From contig JABBOT010000080.1 in the NCBI GenBank assembly GCA_016165875.1, forward strand, positions 19,602,141-19,666,140: 64,000 nucleotides of DNA, in the 5' to 3' direction. This DNA is from Acanthopleura granulata. Lineage: Eukaryota; Mollusca; Polyplacophora; Chitonida; Chitonidae. Every line of letters begins with the position of its first letter. The stretch's first letter is position 1. Below are positions 1 through 14,600 of the stretch, one piece after another. The notes below the pieces were generated by a model. The model made no database searches and was not told the DNA's origin. It saw only the letters and a list, made by a program, of their open reading frames with translations. A program made the position numbers and the translations under genes.

Positions 1-1488
1 AACATGCCTTGGCTGTATAGCCACAGGTGTCGAGACGTACGTTAGAGAAAAGTTAAAATATTGTCTTATAAATCTGCCTGTCTGCGCTGATGCTGCACTG
101 GTCTCTGTTAAAGTCTATGTACCGAGAATTTACTACAGTCTTCGCACACCTTACATTTAATTGTCTCTCTCGTGCACACCATGGTGTGTCATACATGCTG
201 ACAGACCATCTCTTCACAATTCCTTGTTAGTTTCTGAAGATGCCATCCAGAACCAAGGAAAAGAACCATGAGTTCAGTATTTGCAAATTTAATATGTAGG
301 TAAATGAATGAATACGTTTGCATTCATGTAAGATTGTTCATCTTATATTAATGAGCCAAGCTACAATCCGCAGGATTTGCGTTTAGGCGGTTTAAACGTT
401 CCGCGTCTACAGAATTTGGGTCTGGACAATGAAGAACGGCACGTAAGCATTTTGCGGCGGATGCATTTTGCGGACTGAAGTATGACTAGCGAGCTCTGTA
501 TCCATGCGATTTACTTAGAGTTTCTCCAACAGCTGATCAGGCTGCACATGGTTTAAAAAAAATCTTTGTTGGCCGTAAGGATTTTCTCTCATTTGCTCTA
601 CAGGGTAAAACAGGACCTTAGACCACGACCTGTCGTGCTTCTTTGTTTTCTTTAAAACAATCATGTCTACCCTCTTCCTCGTTTGAACAGGCCTGTTTGC
701 AAAATTAGTTTGTGTAAATCGAAAAATATGCCCCAGTTTTCACCGTGAACTAGAAGCAAACTAAACAAACGGCAAGGCTGCGGTGTCACGTCTCTTGCCA
801 ATGTAAAGTCCTTCAAATAGCGTGTCCCTGAGCCGACATTCCGTGTGGCCATGTGGCCGGCGATCTGTTCCCCGTCAAACCACTGTACACTGGCTCCCGA
901 GAGGGCTCCACGCTGTCAACAAGATAACCAAGCGAACCACGTGGTCAGTGTATAGCCGATAGGTGGACGGCGGTATGCGCCCATCGGGTCAGTGATATAG
1001 TGTTTAAAGGCTGATCCAATCGTAGGACGGGCTACAGGTAAGGCTTGTTACCTACTCGTCTTCACAAGCTTAGTCCCGCTAACCAGGAAGTAAGTAGCCA
1101 GCTCTCAAAGCCTCTCAAAGGGATCAAGACCCAGTTTCCGGCTTGGGGTCCGCGTAACTGTACCCAAAGATCGATACAGAGCACACGATATATAGCAATC
1201 TTGTTTTAATTTTTGATAAAAAAAAAAGAGAGAGAGAGAGGGAGGTAAAAAAAAGGAGCGAATTGTGTCAGCGGTCGAGGGTGTTCCGCACCGCTGGGGA
1301 CACCAGTAAAACAACGAATGCATTCATGCTTTTTTTTTTAGCTTAAGACGGGTCAAGTGTCAGTTTTACTCTAGGCTTACCAGTAAGACCACTGGGTGAC
1401 AGTCGTCGACTCGATCCTTGTATACTCCTGGGGCTTGGCTGGGTTGCTCTCACACCGTCTGTCAGAGGGGAGACATGTGCGCACACAT

Positions 1489-1522
1489 CTTTCTTTCTCT
1501 CTCTCTCTATATATATATATAT
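1489..1522. repeat. (TC)n(TA)n microsatellite
   Basis: A run of TCTCTC followed directly by TATATA, read from the sequence. It lies upstream of the P450 gene and explains the low-complexity peptides predicted on both strands here. Confidence 0.85.
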
Positions 1523-1622
1523 TTGTGTCCGTCAGGTATATCATAAGAGTGATGAAGCGAGTTACCGGTGCCGCATCCAATTCTTTGATGGTGTATAGAG
1601 TACTGGTGCACTATACTGACCC

Positions 1623-1630
1623 TATTTAAA
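1623..1630 (+). promoter_or_regulatory. Candidate TATA box for the P450 gene
   Basis: TATTTAAA lies about 210 bases before the start codon, with GC-richer sequence about 30 bases downstream. This is only a motif match. A possible splice acceptor (TTCTTTCAG, ending at 1769) between this motif and the ATG would allow a 5' UTR intron instead, moving the true promoter further upstream. Confidence 0.25.
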
Positions 1631-1842
1631 GCTATAGCGCAAGCTCTCTTGGCAGAGGAGCATTGGGCGGCAGTGGTGTCGTGTGCCGAATTACTGTGCC
1701 GATAAAGACAGTGAAATTGTATTGGTGTGACCGTGCTCTAATCATCGACCCTCTCATGTTTTCTTTCAGCTGAGGCCCTCTGACAATCTGAACTACAACT
1801 GTCTAACTGAAGTTCCAGACTTCTTCCGCTCGGATCCTAACC

Positions 1843-2115
1843 ATGGCAGCCGAGCCAGTGATACACAAGCTGCTCCAGCATGCAAAACGTATTTCAAAGC
1901 CAGTTCTGCGGCGGACTTTACTCACGGAGGCTAGTGAATCTACGAGTATAGCACTGCCGGAGATGAAACAATCGGCAGCGAGTCGGGGAGAAATGTCGAC
2001 CGATCCTGTTCCCCGAAGCCTCCACGATCTTCCCGGCCCGAAAGGGTACCCCATAGTAGGAACCATTCCTGAGTATATCCGAAAGAAAAACTGGGGCCAG
2101 TCCCACGAAGTGCAG
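1843..2115 (+). CDS. P450 exon 1: presequence and proline hinge
   Basis: Codes residues 1-91 and ends in phase 0 at donor CAG|GTGAG. It holds the basic presequence and the LPGPKGYPIVG membrane-proximal hinge that starts the catalytic domain. Confidence 0.93.
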
Positions 2116-2593
2116 GTGAGTTTCAGTAGTTTTAGAGTTCAAATCTCAGGTGAACTTATACCGCCAACATTTGTTACATTTGTGGCCCACCGTTACATTA
2201 AGGCTCTGACAAAACTAGTGTGACGTTGTGTGTAAGTAAGTAAGTTATCATACCAGATGTTGGTTGTCTTTCGCAAACAAGTGTGCGGGATGCATACAAA
2301 GCCTCAGTGAAAGCCGTTCGGGTGTGCATGCGGCTGAGGTCTGAACTGCTGGTTCCGGGAGGCGTTTTTTCCGTTTCTGGATTTGTTTTTTTTTTTTTTT
2401 TTTGGTTCTTTTCTGAAGGACATGTTGTCATGTCACAACAAACGGTTGACCTGTATATATAGTAAGACGGATTGTATTTACAGTGTCGAGGGCCAGTTCG
2501 CTTAGTTCGCGTGGAATTTGAACAGTTATATCACAACCATAGCTGATGGTTCACAGTTCACGCCACTCTGTACTCCTCAGCTCGCTGTGGACG

Positions 2594-2676
<83 letters not shown>

Positions 2677-5600
2677 TATATATATTTGTGTATTGCAGTC
2701 AGAGACCTGTGTGTTTATTGCTTAATTTCATCTTAAACTATGACACACGCACCTTTAACGGTTCAGGTATTGAAATACAGCTGTTGAGGTCCATTTCGTT
2801 GGATATATACTTCCGAAAAACCTGACATGGAACTGTTCTGGCCTCGCTGGGGAATAGTAACGGACCCCTTTTTATTGCGGGAACCGTTGAATATATTACA
2901 ATGGTGATTTAAGTCGTGTGCCAAGTGCGACGGTTAACAGGGAAAGCCTGTGCCCACTGTGGAATGAAGCGTTCCCGATTGAGCCGGCATGGTCCAGCTT
3001 GAGATGTCAACATATCATATTTATGCTGGCCTGGAGTGTTTTGCGGTCTGACCAGTATAGCACTGGGCATGACCCATACGTCCCGGGGAGCCGCTCCGAC
3101 CCGCTCCCAGTCGGACGCCTCAGATAGCATCGCTAAGCCCAGAAACGCCTCTGCCCTGGGCCAATCAACTAACTCTCTACATGCGGACGTCTGTATAACG
3201 GTAAAAATGGTGTGGCAGCAGGTAATGCGATATGTTTGAAAACTGGACTGGATACTGTGTCTTGCTAATGTCCCGAGGCTGATTTCATGACGTTAATAAA
3301 CTCAAGATAGCACGCCCAAGGGCAGAGAAAAAGTCTTTGCTCTAATATCGTATCCAACGAGATGAAAAGAAGTTTAAGGAGTGATCACGCTAGTATGAAC
3401 GAATTTAACATATGAATTAACTGTTTCGGCATTTTTGCCGGTTCTGGAATCGTGAAGGAATAGTTAAAATAGAAAAAAAAATTTCTTCTTTTGCCTACCT
3501 TTTTGATTAAGACGTACATGTACATAAACAGATGCATATTAAACAGATTTAAGACTTGCAGTTGATGTGAGAGGGGCTTGCTCTTGGTATCGGTGCCTGT
3601 GGTCCACATGTATGCCTAAACGTGTGCCTACAACGCTCTACCTAAGAAATATGGTAGCAATTATCGACTTATCTGCCAAGAAGTTTTTTCACCACTGTCT
3701 CAGTTTGCTGTGGTGGCATAATGCTAACCAGGTACAAGTTGTAGGCATTGTTTAGCTAAAGTCGTTAGCTAATCTGCATGGGTTCAGTCTCTTCGGGGAT
3801 ACGCATGACTAACACGGGTCACTGATGTGCACCTTAATATCTTACTGGCCATCAGGTTAGGCAGGCGGGCTACGAGGCCCTACAAACCGACCCAGCACCA
3901 CTTCAATACACTTCCGCACCCAGTCTCAAACCACACCGCTCACTCACGGTGTCGTAAGCTTTTATTTGCCTTAGAACTGGTTATGGAGTTCATCATGACG
4001 CCCGAAGGTGCTGTGACAGTGGAACTTATATGGGAAGTGAGAAATATGTGCTGGGTTGTTGCCTGTCTGAAGTTTAAAAAAAAGTTGGGTATATGTACAG
4101 CTGAGAAATTTGTACATGTACAGACCGAAAGGACATGAAAGGAGCATTTTTGGACAAGTGAGACAAATGTCATTTGACTTGAAGTTATCATATGGACCGA
4201 TTTGGCAGCAGGTTTAAATGCAGTATAAAATGATAACACTACGTCTTTGTGGCCACAGTGGTCGGCTTATTGGTCATAGTTGAGAGGATTAAAAGATAAT
4301 GTAATCTGCGTTTATCAACAAGCTATGCCCTTGTCCTTTCATTGGATTCATGGCAGTCAACTGATCCGCTTAGCAAAAATTGGATTGGCACAAGAGCTTG
4401 CCAACTGGCCTGGTTTTTCCTTGACGGTGGAAGTTGCATGAAGGCAGGGAGTGAGGGGAGGACTTGTGACGGAGAACCTTGTCCAGTCCTTGGGGAGTGA
4501 CCCAATGCGCTGCCCGGGGTACCCCACCCTGTCATACACACCACACTGTGGTCGCGCCGATTCACATATGGCTTCCATAATGGTTTATCAAGTACGTCGC
4601 ACTTAACAGAAGCGTTGCACCGTAATACCACAAGTGTATTTTGTATAGTCACCTTAACACAGCACGGAAACCACAGCGTTTGTTACTCAAATTTTTTTTG
4701 TTGCACTAGGCGAATTTGTTATAATACCCTAGGGACCAAAAGCCTTTCGTCGGCTGAATGGCAGCACTTGTCAGTGACACAATAGTGCCAACTCGCCCCT
4801 ATGGTTGACACAGCAGAAGCACCTGTATAGGTCCCTTATCTCTACTACTGCGCGTGTATTCTCTAATCCTTCAAAGACTTATTCAGCAAAGTCCGTGGAA
4901 GGTAGTCCCATTTACCACAAATGCAATTATACAGGATCGTCGAAGCCCTCTATCCATGTGTACCCGGCGTTAAGAGGTAATATGTTTCTTTGAGCAGATG
5001 AATGTTGTACTCTAACCAGAGATCATAAAGTGCCAGTGACATCTACTCTACCAAGCTCAGCCAGAATACTTTTTGTTCCGTCCTAAATTACCATCTGACA
5101 TTTGCTAGCACACTGGTTTCCACGCAGGCCAATGTGGCAAGAAAACAATTGAGAAAGATAGGACGTGACATGGTGAGGCTTGTCTTTTTTTATGTAGAAC
5201 ATATTCAGGTTGCTCTCCGCGTACGGGAACTAAGCTGGAGAAGCAAAAAAATCATATACAGAAGCAAGGATACAATCGACATTTTAACGACCCCGTTACG
5301 GCCTTTTGGCTGACTGAATTATTGCAGGTTTGTCAGTGTTTTATTTTCAGGGCGCGAAACTTGACACCCAACTGCTGTGTCAAGTGTTCCAATGCCCTGG
5401 CTAGGTAAATGTGTCGATAGGCGGAATCGTCACGAGCCTCGAACGCGCCATAAGGCCACATACACCTGATCTAATTTACAATTATTCGGTCGAAATTTAG
5501 TTAAGAAAATATCACACCCCTGTTTTTTCTTGATATTGGAAATGGATACATTTGTATAGGGCAAGTCGGTGCGGTCATTTGACACCAAATCGAGGGATGA

Positions 5601-8600
5601 TCCTTGGAAGCGACCTTCGAAGCAAATCTATCGTTTTCTTGCCTATCTTCGCGGAAAGGTTTGCCCAGTCTCGCTTGGAATGGACGCAAAGCTTGGCGGC
5701 AAATCTCCCATTGGCTTTTGTTGGCGCGGCCTTGAACGCCATGGTTAAAGCCGTGCCGATGATTAACGAAGGCAAACATGCTTCCCCCGGAATCTAACAT
5801 AGACGAATTAGGCAGATTTTCTGTATTTGTGTTATTAGCCTGGAAATGCCTAAGACCACTGCAGAGTGGCTACTCTTCGCGGAAGTCCCATGGTGTCAGT
5901 GTTGTGGGAGCCGACGATGGGCAGTTCGTGGTTTCTGGATTGGACGTCCCTGTTGAACCCAAAGGGCAACTTTCGCAGAAATCCCCACAACACGAACACA
6001 ATGCTCACCCAATTCTTCCTATATATTTCTGGCAAATATCCGCATTCTTGGGCCTTTTAAAGTGCCTCCTCTTGGAGCTTAGGCATACTTATAATAAAGC
6101 TGTCTCTTATAGCCGTGTGTATGTTGTGCTGCAAAGGACGAAATAAATGATTGTTTGTAACAGGAAAGGTTCAGATGGGACACTGCGGTATTTCACCTGA
6201 TGTTTGTAGCAGTTTTCAGGTAACAAATTTTGGTTCATTCTGACTGGTTCATATACCACTAATGACCAATTAAGACCCTTCTGTTAAGTTTGAAAAACTT
6301 AATTAAGTGTTGACATCAAAGGTACCATTTTAAGGACTTTGGGTGTTTCTGAATATTCAGGATAGGGTAAAGTCTTGGGTGAAAAAACTAATCTAATTTT
6401 CTTACGGCATTTCGACTTTTTACTTGTCGTTCGAAGGTTTAGAAACTTGGGAAGCCGTTCAATGTCAGCAACGGGCACATATTTTTAAAGAATAAACGCG
6501 GTACTAGTTATTGGAATAGTTTCACCAAAACAATTAATTCTACAACAGCACCGTAGATACAGACGACATGTAAGATGTCGTTTTCATCGTTTGTAGATTA
6601 CAGACAAAAACAGTAACACAACTCAACAGCGTGTGAGACGTGAAAGTAACTGTGCCCTTTTTTGCGAAGAGGGGGCGGTGAATAAACTCTTCTCAAATAA
6701 ATTCCTGACAGTTTCTGGAGGAATTATGAGAATTTGCTGTTTAAAACTATCCAGTTATTATCAGCAGACCGCAAATAAACCAACCGCGTTCCACAGCGAC
6801 GACATTCCGCCGGGCGGAGGGGACGGGGCACAAGCCGGTGAATTCCGAGAGGAAAACCTGCTCGGCTGCATACAAGAAGTTATTCTATGGCCTCCTCCCA
6901 CCTCACGCAGCTTAAGCCATCAGTTATCCTCTGAGAACCAGCATTGGATGGGATCGATTGCAGAATCCATTTGTTTTTTACGGGCTTAACCCAGTAATGT
7001 CAAGTAGAAGAAAATTCATCTTAATTTTGGATACAAAGATATGCCCCAATATATGACGACTGATTGTAAACATTTATAACGTTTGTAATTAAGTTTTCCA
7101 GCTAAAATAGATAGTCCCAGGTGAAAATTATAAGTGTTCCGGAAGGACATTCTGATGGAAACCATTTTCCGATGGAATCTCGCGAGGTTCAATTACCGCT
7201 GGCGCAGTAATAATAATGATATCTGTGCATAACCTACGGGAATTATGTTTGTCATGGTATTTTGACTGCTTGTCTGCCCCATTAAAGCAATAACAAGCAT
7301 TACAAATGTAAGTGTCGACAGACAAGGCGCCACATACGTAACTCACGAAGCTAAAAGTCACTGTATACTTTTGCACCTTCTTTGCTCTCCACAAAACGAC
7401 TGCATGAGCATGCCTTGGATATTAGCGGAGTCGATCTCACGATTTTCGATGGCGCAATCGGCTGTGGAAAAAAATAGTAAAACCGAAAAAAGCGTGTCTT
7501 TGCCCGTCTAGTGGTCCTACAAGTGAATAACTTACTTTGGTGTAGTATGAATTAAAGTAACCCAGTCTGCATCTGGGATTTGACTGAACTCTGAGTCTCT
7601 TCACCCACCGATATAATTATGTGTAAGAAAGCCACCGTTCATGCTGCGGTTTTTGTGGTTTTCCGGATGCGTCACAGATGATACCATAATCCCAGGATTT
7701 GCTAGAAACTCCTACCATACACATCGTTGTTAAATACCCGAGCAGATCACACATCTTACATATTTCTCACGACTTCTCGGGTCAACTCTGGCCTTTATGG
7801 TACACGATAAAGTAAATGATCCAGCTCGTCGAACCTGCGACGGTTATGTAATGAATGCCATCGCCATGATGCCAGTGAATACTTCAAAATAATTTGTTAT
7901 TGACGCGTTCAAACTACAGGCTCTCTTGCTTCCAAGAGACTCCGGGCATTAGCACGTGTTTTGTTTGTGGGGACTCGAGTGTGCACCATGCACGTGTATA
8001 CGTGGTTTTTAAAAAGTTAATCCATGAGAAAGTGCAAGTTGAGTGCACCAGCTAACTGACTGCCATGTTTTCAAGGTTTGACTGACGACTTGTTGTGTTA
8101 TATGCCTACAGGGGAACACCCCAAAGGAGTTCTTCGTATTTATTCACACCCGTTCCCAGTCAATCGGCCTTCGTTCTGAGTGAAGTCTCATCGGGCATTG
8201 TTAGCACTGTGCTTTGCGGACTCCACCTTCTTGCTTGCCTTAAGCGGGCGTCCGCCGGGGTAAGGATACGGGCATCACCGCGCGCAGAATACTGTGGGAC
8301 GATTGAGTACACGCATACAATCTGGCAAGAAAGGGACACCTTCCTTACTGTAAAAATTCAAGTGCGAATAAATTTCTGAAGAAAAGGTCTATGGGCAATG
8401 GCTTGGCGAATGAGGTAGCTAAGTAAAGTTTGACTGGTGAAGCCCGGGGACTGTCAACCCAAGCCATTGTCCTCTTCAAAAGAAGCCCCGGAGAAAGCCC
8501 GAGTTGCTCGCTTCTTCTTACACCTAGGAACATTTTGTGTCGGTCGAGAAAACATAGACTATTGCTATTCATCTGACACAAAGCTTCAGTGAACATGTTA

Positions 8601-11600
8601 TTGCAGTTTGAAAGGCTTGAGTTACTGGTGTCCCCACTCACAATACCCCAGTAACCTGATCGCCCGTGTACTATAATTGAATAATAATACATATGAGTAA
8701 TGTTTGCGAACAAATCCCGACCTGCATACAATACGTAAATGAATATAACAGGGGTAATGCATGAGAGTGCTTTGTCAATACTCTTCTGGTTCTAGTTCTA
8801 GGGATTTTTTTTCTGCAAACTTAGATTTCGGTGTCTGGGCCAAATCTTTTGTGAGGAAAAAGGAAAGGGAAACAAGTCGAGAGAAGTGTGTGCTTGTATA
8901 TGTGTCGGGAAAGTTAGGGTCGGCCGGTACACCAAATATGGCCGCGATATTGGTGGACCAAATGAAGTGACTGTGCAATTAGATACTGTTCAATTAAAGG
9001 CGCCTTCAGGCGAGACGCACACTCTGTAACCCTAACTGTCGAATGCTGTGGATGTTTTTTCCCTTAGAGGATAGGTGCTAAAATGTGAGCAATAAAAACA
9101 AGCCGAGAGAGACACACTTCATTTCGGTCGCCATCTATGTCTACAGCGCTGCTCTTTGGTGCTTCTTATCCTTGCCCCTATTTCACGGGCAAGGCAGTTA
9201 CTCGCTTAACCCACGCCTACGTGTGTATGAGCGATTGACTACTGTCGATGATGTAAATGATGTTCATACATCATGTGCTCATATTAATGTTCATATATTA
9301 AAGGGTTGATGAGGTACATGTATGTTTATATGTTATTCTGATGGTGTACATGTATATATTGCTATCTTGCCGTGGAATTTTCGTAGGTCATTTAACGACT
9401 TTTTAACAGAGTTTTTCGTTATTATTGTACCTCACAGATCATGATTTGAAACCAAACTGATCTAAGGATCAAAGCATAGATTGTTTGGTTACTAGTGCAC
9501 CTCACCTGCACATCACCAAGCCAGTGGTCTCTTCCTTAAGATAAAATGACAATCTCAGGTGACATCTTATTTCAGATTTGGAGGGGAATACGGTATTCGT
9601 TTGTAAACAAATCTCATTTAGTGAGGCACATTTGTGGCGTGCAACTTTCTGTTAAACTTATATCTACCCATGGCTTCTGTTTCTATATTTAGGGGACGTT
9701 TTTTTTCCCGCTCGACGTTTGTATGTCAGGAAATTGTGAGCAAACGTAGTGCTTGTATCCTATTTTCATGTCATGCAGGTCTAAAGGGGTTATTTTCCGT
9801 TTTCAACCAGAACTTGAATAAACCATGAAGGTAAACAAGACTGAGCACAAAACTACAAATCTATTCTGCTAATATACTTGATATGAACATAGCGCCCTGT
9901 TTGGTTGCAAAATTGTTGTAATTGTTTTTTAGTACATGCATCTAGAACTTGCGTAAGACGTATCCATGTATGTGATATATAAAATTATACATGTATGTAA
10001 TCAAACTTTTCTTCGTTGCGAATGTTTCATTTGGTATTGCTTGACATTTCAGCGACGCTTTCATCAGAAACATGGGAAATTGTTCAAGGAGAAAATGGGT
10101 CCGGTGACGAATGTGAGCTTGGCAGACCCTGCCCTCGCGGAGGAACTGTTAAGAGGAGAAGGAAAACACCCATACAGACCTCCTTATGAATCTTGGGTAG
10201 AATACAAAGATCTTCGGAAAAACACATCAGGACTTATGACTGCGTGAGTTTAAGAACATCTTTCTTCAATAGGTTATATACTAAATGTGTTTTCAGTTTT
10301 TAAATATACTCTTCGCTCTTGTATTAAAAGGCAAGCGAAGCATTTTGATACGCATATTTCGGGAAGTGTTTTTTTTTTCTTCTTTCTTTTGCCCATTTTT
10401 GATGTAATTCCAAACCTGTCTCAGAATGTGCTAAAAAGACATCGGTCACTAATTTACAAATCGGACAAAAGAACTTGGGTAGCTCAATAATAACCGACGG
10501 TGATTTCCAGACCTAATATTAGGGTACCCTAGAAAGATTACTCAGCAGTGAGAGGTTCTGTACCTGACATAATTCGTTCTTGTTATCCACAGGCACGCGG
10601 AAGAATGGCACAAGTACAGACAAATTTTGGGTAAACGGTTGCTGCCGCCCCAGCGAGTTCTGGAGTGTGCTGACGAGATGAACGATGTGGTGACGTCAAT
10701 GGTGGACAGGATTCGATACATGAGGGACACACACGGCCAGGACAAGGTCTTACCGAATCTACCCAACGAAATGTACAACTTTGCGTTAGAAGGTATGTTC
10801 TCGCCAGCTGTTCAGATTGCCCTACAACATCTTTATAGAATTCTGAAATCCGCGCATCGCGGAATATAGTACGACCACTTTTCCACACTGTCGAACAATG
10901 AAAAATGCTTGTAATAAAATTCATTTTAATGTAATGTTCAGAATGACGTCCTTGATGCAACTGATGAGTCTTAAGTCTAGAAGAGAGGTCGTTCTGAAAA
11001 GATTAGTTATGTAAGGTCACGTTCGCACTCAGCGTTGTCACTGAGGAAATCATAGATGTTACATGCATACACTCGGAAGACACCTGCACGTATCTGATTT
11101 CTGTGTTTCCCTTTGCTGTCAGCCTAATTTGCTTGGCTTAATTGTTGTCGATACGCCACTAAGCATTCTCTCTTAGAAGGAATTCCTTACCGGCAAGCCT
11201 TCAGACTTGTAAAGGACTATAACGGACGTAAGAGAAGGCAGGCTGCTTGTCCTGATGCGACATTCCCCCGTGCTCTGTGTAGAGTACCTGTGTAAACTCG
11301 CCTGTCGATGATGGGCAAATATGCCGCCAATGATTCAGCCGAGGCCCCAGTACTATTCCATCTACCAGCCACAAACGTAAACCCACAAGACAATCGCTTG
11401 ATTTGTGCTGCCGGTAATTTGTTGGCATCCCCCTTCACGGTAAACAAGGGCTCCCAGGCAGCAGGTGTTTGTTTGCATAAGGCAGTAGTAGCTCAGCTCG
11501 CCCAGTGGCATCTGTATTCTACACCGGCGGGACTTCCTCTTTTGTTGGTTCATTAGAAAGTGACATTTTGACTTGTGTTATATGATACTCATTGCAGTTC

Positions 11601-14600
11601 TCTCAGGTAAATCTGCCTCTTCATCCCCAGTCCGCATTAGAGAAAAAGAATGCATTCAAGAATTCGGGGTAAAGCCTCATGTAGTCATGGAAAAGTTGAC
11701 GATAATCCGGCGTCCAGCCTCAAAAAAATTGGTCAAATCTTATTCCCCTCAACTGTTGCCATAGCGATAGCACGTGCAGAACTGACAACTGGCTGTCCTT
11801 TATCTGGCAACGTGACATTTTGGTGGAGGTGACCGGAGAGGTGAAATCTGTGTCAATCTTCTGGTAGACCTCATCTCACACCTGGACCTTGCTTTCTCAT
11901 ATACACTGTTTGTTCTGCCTCTTGTACACCCCAGACGTGCGTTGTCAAATGGAGAGTTATTTTGACAAGTAAGGTTGTGGTCGCAGTAAATGTGCGACAA
12001 ATAACGTCTGTGTAATCCAGTGTGAATTAAAGCAATTTTTCTTGTATTCATTGTGCAGATTATGTGACAGTCTCTTCCAAAGGTTTTGTTTAGTCTGTGA
12101 CTTTTACTAACCACGTTGTTAATATATATAGCCACTGGAAGTTGCTATCTTTCAACGCATTCTGTGTTTTTACTATCTTTTCAGCTGTAGGAGCAATCAT
12201 TTTTGAAAACCGAATCGGCTGTTTAGAAAAAGACGTCGATCCCAAAGTTCAACAGTTCATCAATGCTACGGGTACAATGTTCGAGACTGGACAGAAAATG
12301 GTAGTTGGTGCTAAGTTACATCGAAAATTAAACACAAGTATTTGGAGGCGACATGTAGAAGCCTGGGACACAATCTTAGATGTTGGTAAGTAACTCTGCG
12401 TATATTTGTTTCAGAAGGTGTTAAATACCTGAATTGTTTCTGTCCCCAAGTTTAGTTTTACTACTTTTGGTATTTGCTTCAATGTTTTTCACCGAAAACC
12501 ACTTAATTTTCGTTTCGACAATCATATGCCCATATATGTGCAACCGTGCACTTAAGCTATAGTAGTGCTTAACAGTTTGCTTTTTCTTCACTTCAGCTCG
12601 GCAGTTTATCGATAAACGATTGAATGAGGTTCGCAGGGAACTGAATTCACCCTCCGAGTTGTCTAACCCAAAGAAAGGTTTAGGTTTTCTCTCTTACCTT
12701 TTGGCGGGAACAAAAATGAGCATCCCTGAAATTTACTCCAACTCTTCCGAACTCTTAGCAGCGGGAATTGAGACGGTAAGAATAATGTGAGAAATATTTG
12801 CAGGATCCTTTTAGTAGTGTCATGGCTCCCAAAAATACGTGGGATTATCTTTATTAAATTTATGTGTACGCTTTTTGGTTAGTACCCTTAGAATAAAGAG
12901 AAAACATTTCTTTAACCATATTTCAATGGGATGACGAAACGGCACGCCTTTTAACATTGGACATTATTTCGACATACTGTGACACACTGCTGAACGCCAT
13001 CTCTGGGGCCTTTTACACAAGGCTTTAGTGAAGCAGCAATCATGGAAATGAATCGACATTGGAAGAACAGTTTTGATAAGGTTTAACCAATATTGAAGCG
13101 ACGAGGAAAACAATACGAAATTTCATGACAAATGAAACCTAAACAAGAGTTGCTCTTTTTTCTCCCCATAGACATCGAATTCTCTGGTCTTTGCGTTTTA
13201 CCTGCTGGCAGCGAACCCAGAATCCCAGCAGAAACTTCACGAGGAAGTGAGTCGAGTGTGCAAAGGAGAAATCTGCACGGCGGAACACCTTCACCAGTTC
13301 TCTTATATGAAACAGGTTGTGAAGGAAACTCTTCGGTAAGCCTTTGAATCGTCGTTCAGTATTGCTGACGGGCCAGTGGATCAGTCAGTTAGCGCGCTAG
13401 CGCAGCGCAATGACCCAAAAGCCTCCCACTAGTGCGGTCACTGGGAGTTCAAGTCCAACTCATGCTGGCTTCCTCTCCGGCCGTACGTGGGAAGGTCTGC
13501 CAACAACATGCGGATGGTCGTGGGTTTCCCTCGGGCTCTGCCCGGTTCCCTTCAAAAACAATGATGGCCGCCGCCGTATAAGTGAAATATTCTTGAGTAC
13601 GATGTAAAACACCAATGAAATAAATAAATAAATAAAATATTGCTGGCGCTCGCATACATGTACTTTGAAGTGTAAATGATGAATTGTCGTAATGACTAAT
13701 ATAACTGGATATTGAGTGGGGCTAAATTGAGATGATGATGATGATGATTATCAGTGTGAGGGTGAAATATATTGGCTGCACATTTTCAGTGCGTTATGTG
13801 TTCTTGCCTTTAGTTGGGGTACGTGTGTACGTATGCGAATACCAACTTTGCCTGTTCTCATCAGCTGGCATGTTCACTGTTTGCCGACTGCTATATGTGT
13901 TAAGGGTACTCAGTGCAGCCTCCAGCTCTATGGCCTCAGAACAAATGGAATTCGGGTTATTTCTTCCAACATACTTGAATTGTGGAGTGATGCCATGCGA
14001 AAGGTCATCTCAGTTTGCCTTCGCTATCATATCGCCATATACACATCTATCGAAGGCACATATATACGCTGTGATTCCCCTAAAGGCCCTTGTGTGTTTG
14101 CCCTGTAATGCAAGCCTGCCACATCCCCACCCAGCGTCCCGTATTCGGCCCATGCCCGTGGCTCCCTTCGAATTACAGGATCCTTACTGATGGAGATAAT
14201 ACGATTCCTAAGCGAGAGTATTTGTTTTTGCAATCCTGGGATTGCCCGAGAGACCTGCTGTGTTTGTGTTATCATTGATAACCCCGAGAAGAAATGAGCA
14301 GGTTGCCTACACCCCACGTCACCTATTTCACCTCGGTTGCTCATGTATATCGTACCAACGGCTTCATTTCCACTGCATCCGCATTTACTATTCCGAATAA
14401 ACCCCTCCAACTTCATTTAACTTCACTATCGATAAATTTACTAGTTAGATATTAAACGACCTATGGTCCATGTAGATGCATTTATTGCATCGGTTATGAT
14501 AATAATGATAACTTTATTAAGAAACAGTTCACTTTGATAACGGGTAGCGTGGCGTAATGACTCAGGGGAGTGCTAGCACAGGACATTGACTCGGAAGCTT

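Larger units (their letters stand above)
1..1842. other. Upstream region and presumed promoter of the P450 gene
   Basis: No exon of a preceding gene could be recognised on either strand. The stretch contains a short (GA)n/(A)n tract near 1220-1250 and a TC/TA microsatellite at about 1489-1522. The last 200 bases should hold the promoter and 5' UTR of the P450 gene, but only weak signals are visible. Confidence 0.5.

Noticed and set aside
2518..2736. Tyr-Ile repeat protein
   Set aside because: It is a (TA)n microsatellite read in frame.
5501..5800. Overlapping ORFs of 60-100 codons on both strands near 5.6 kb
   Set aside because: They are higher in GC than the flanks but show no recognisable family, and all lie in P450 intron 1. 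Chance or an old repeat is more likely.
13732..14416. Overlapping 152- and 129-codon ORFs on opposite strands
   Set aside because: Both lie inside P450 intron 6, one starts in a (GAT)n run, and neither resembles a known protein.
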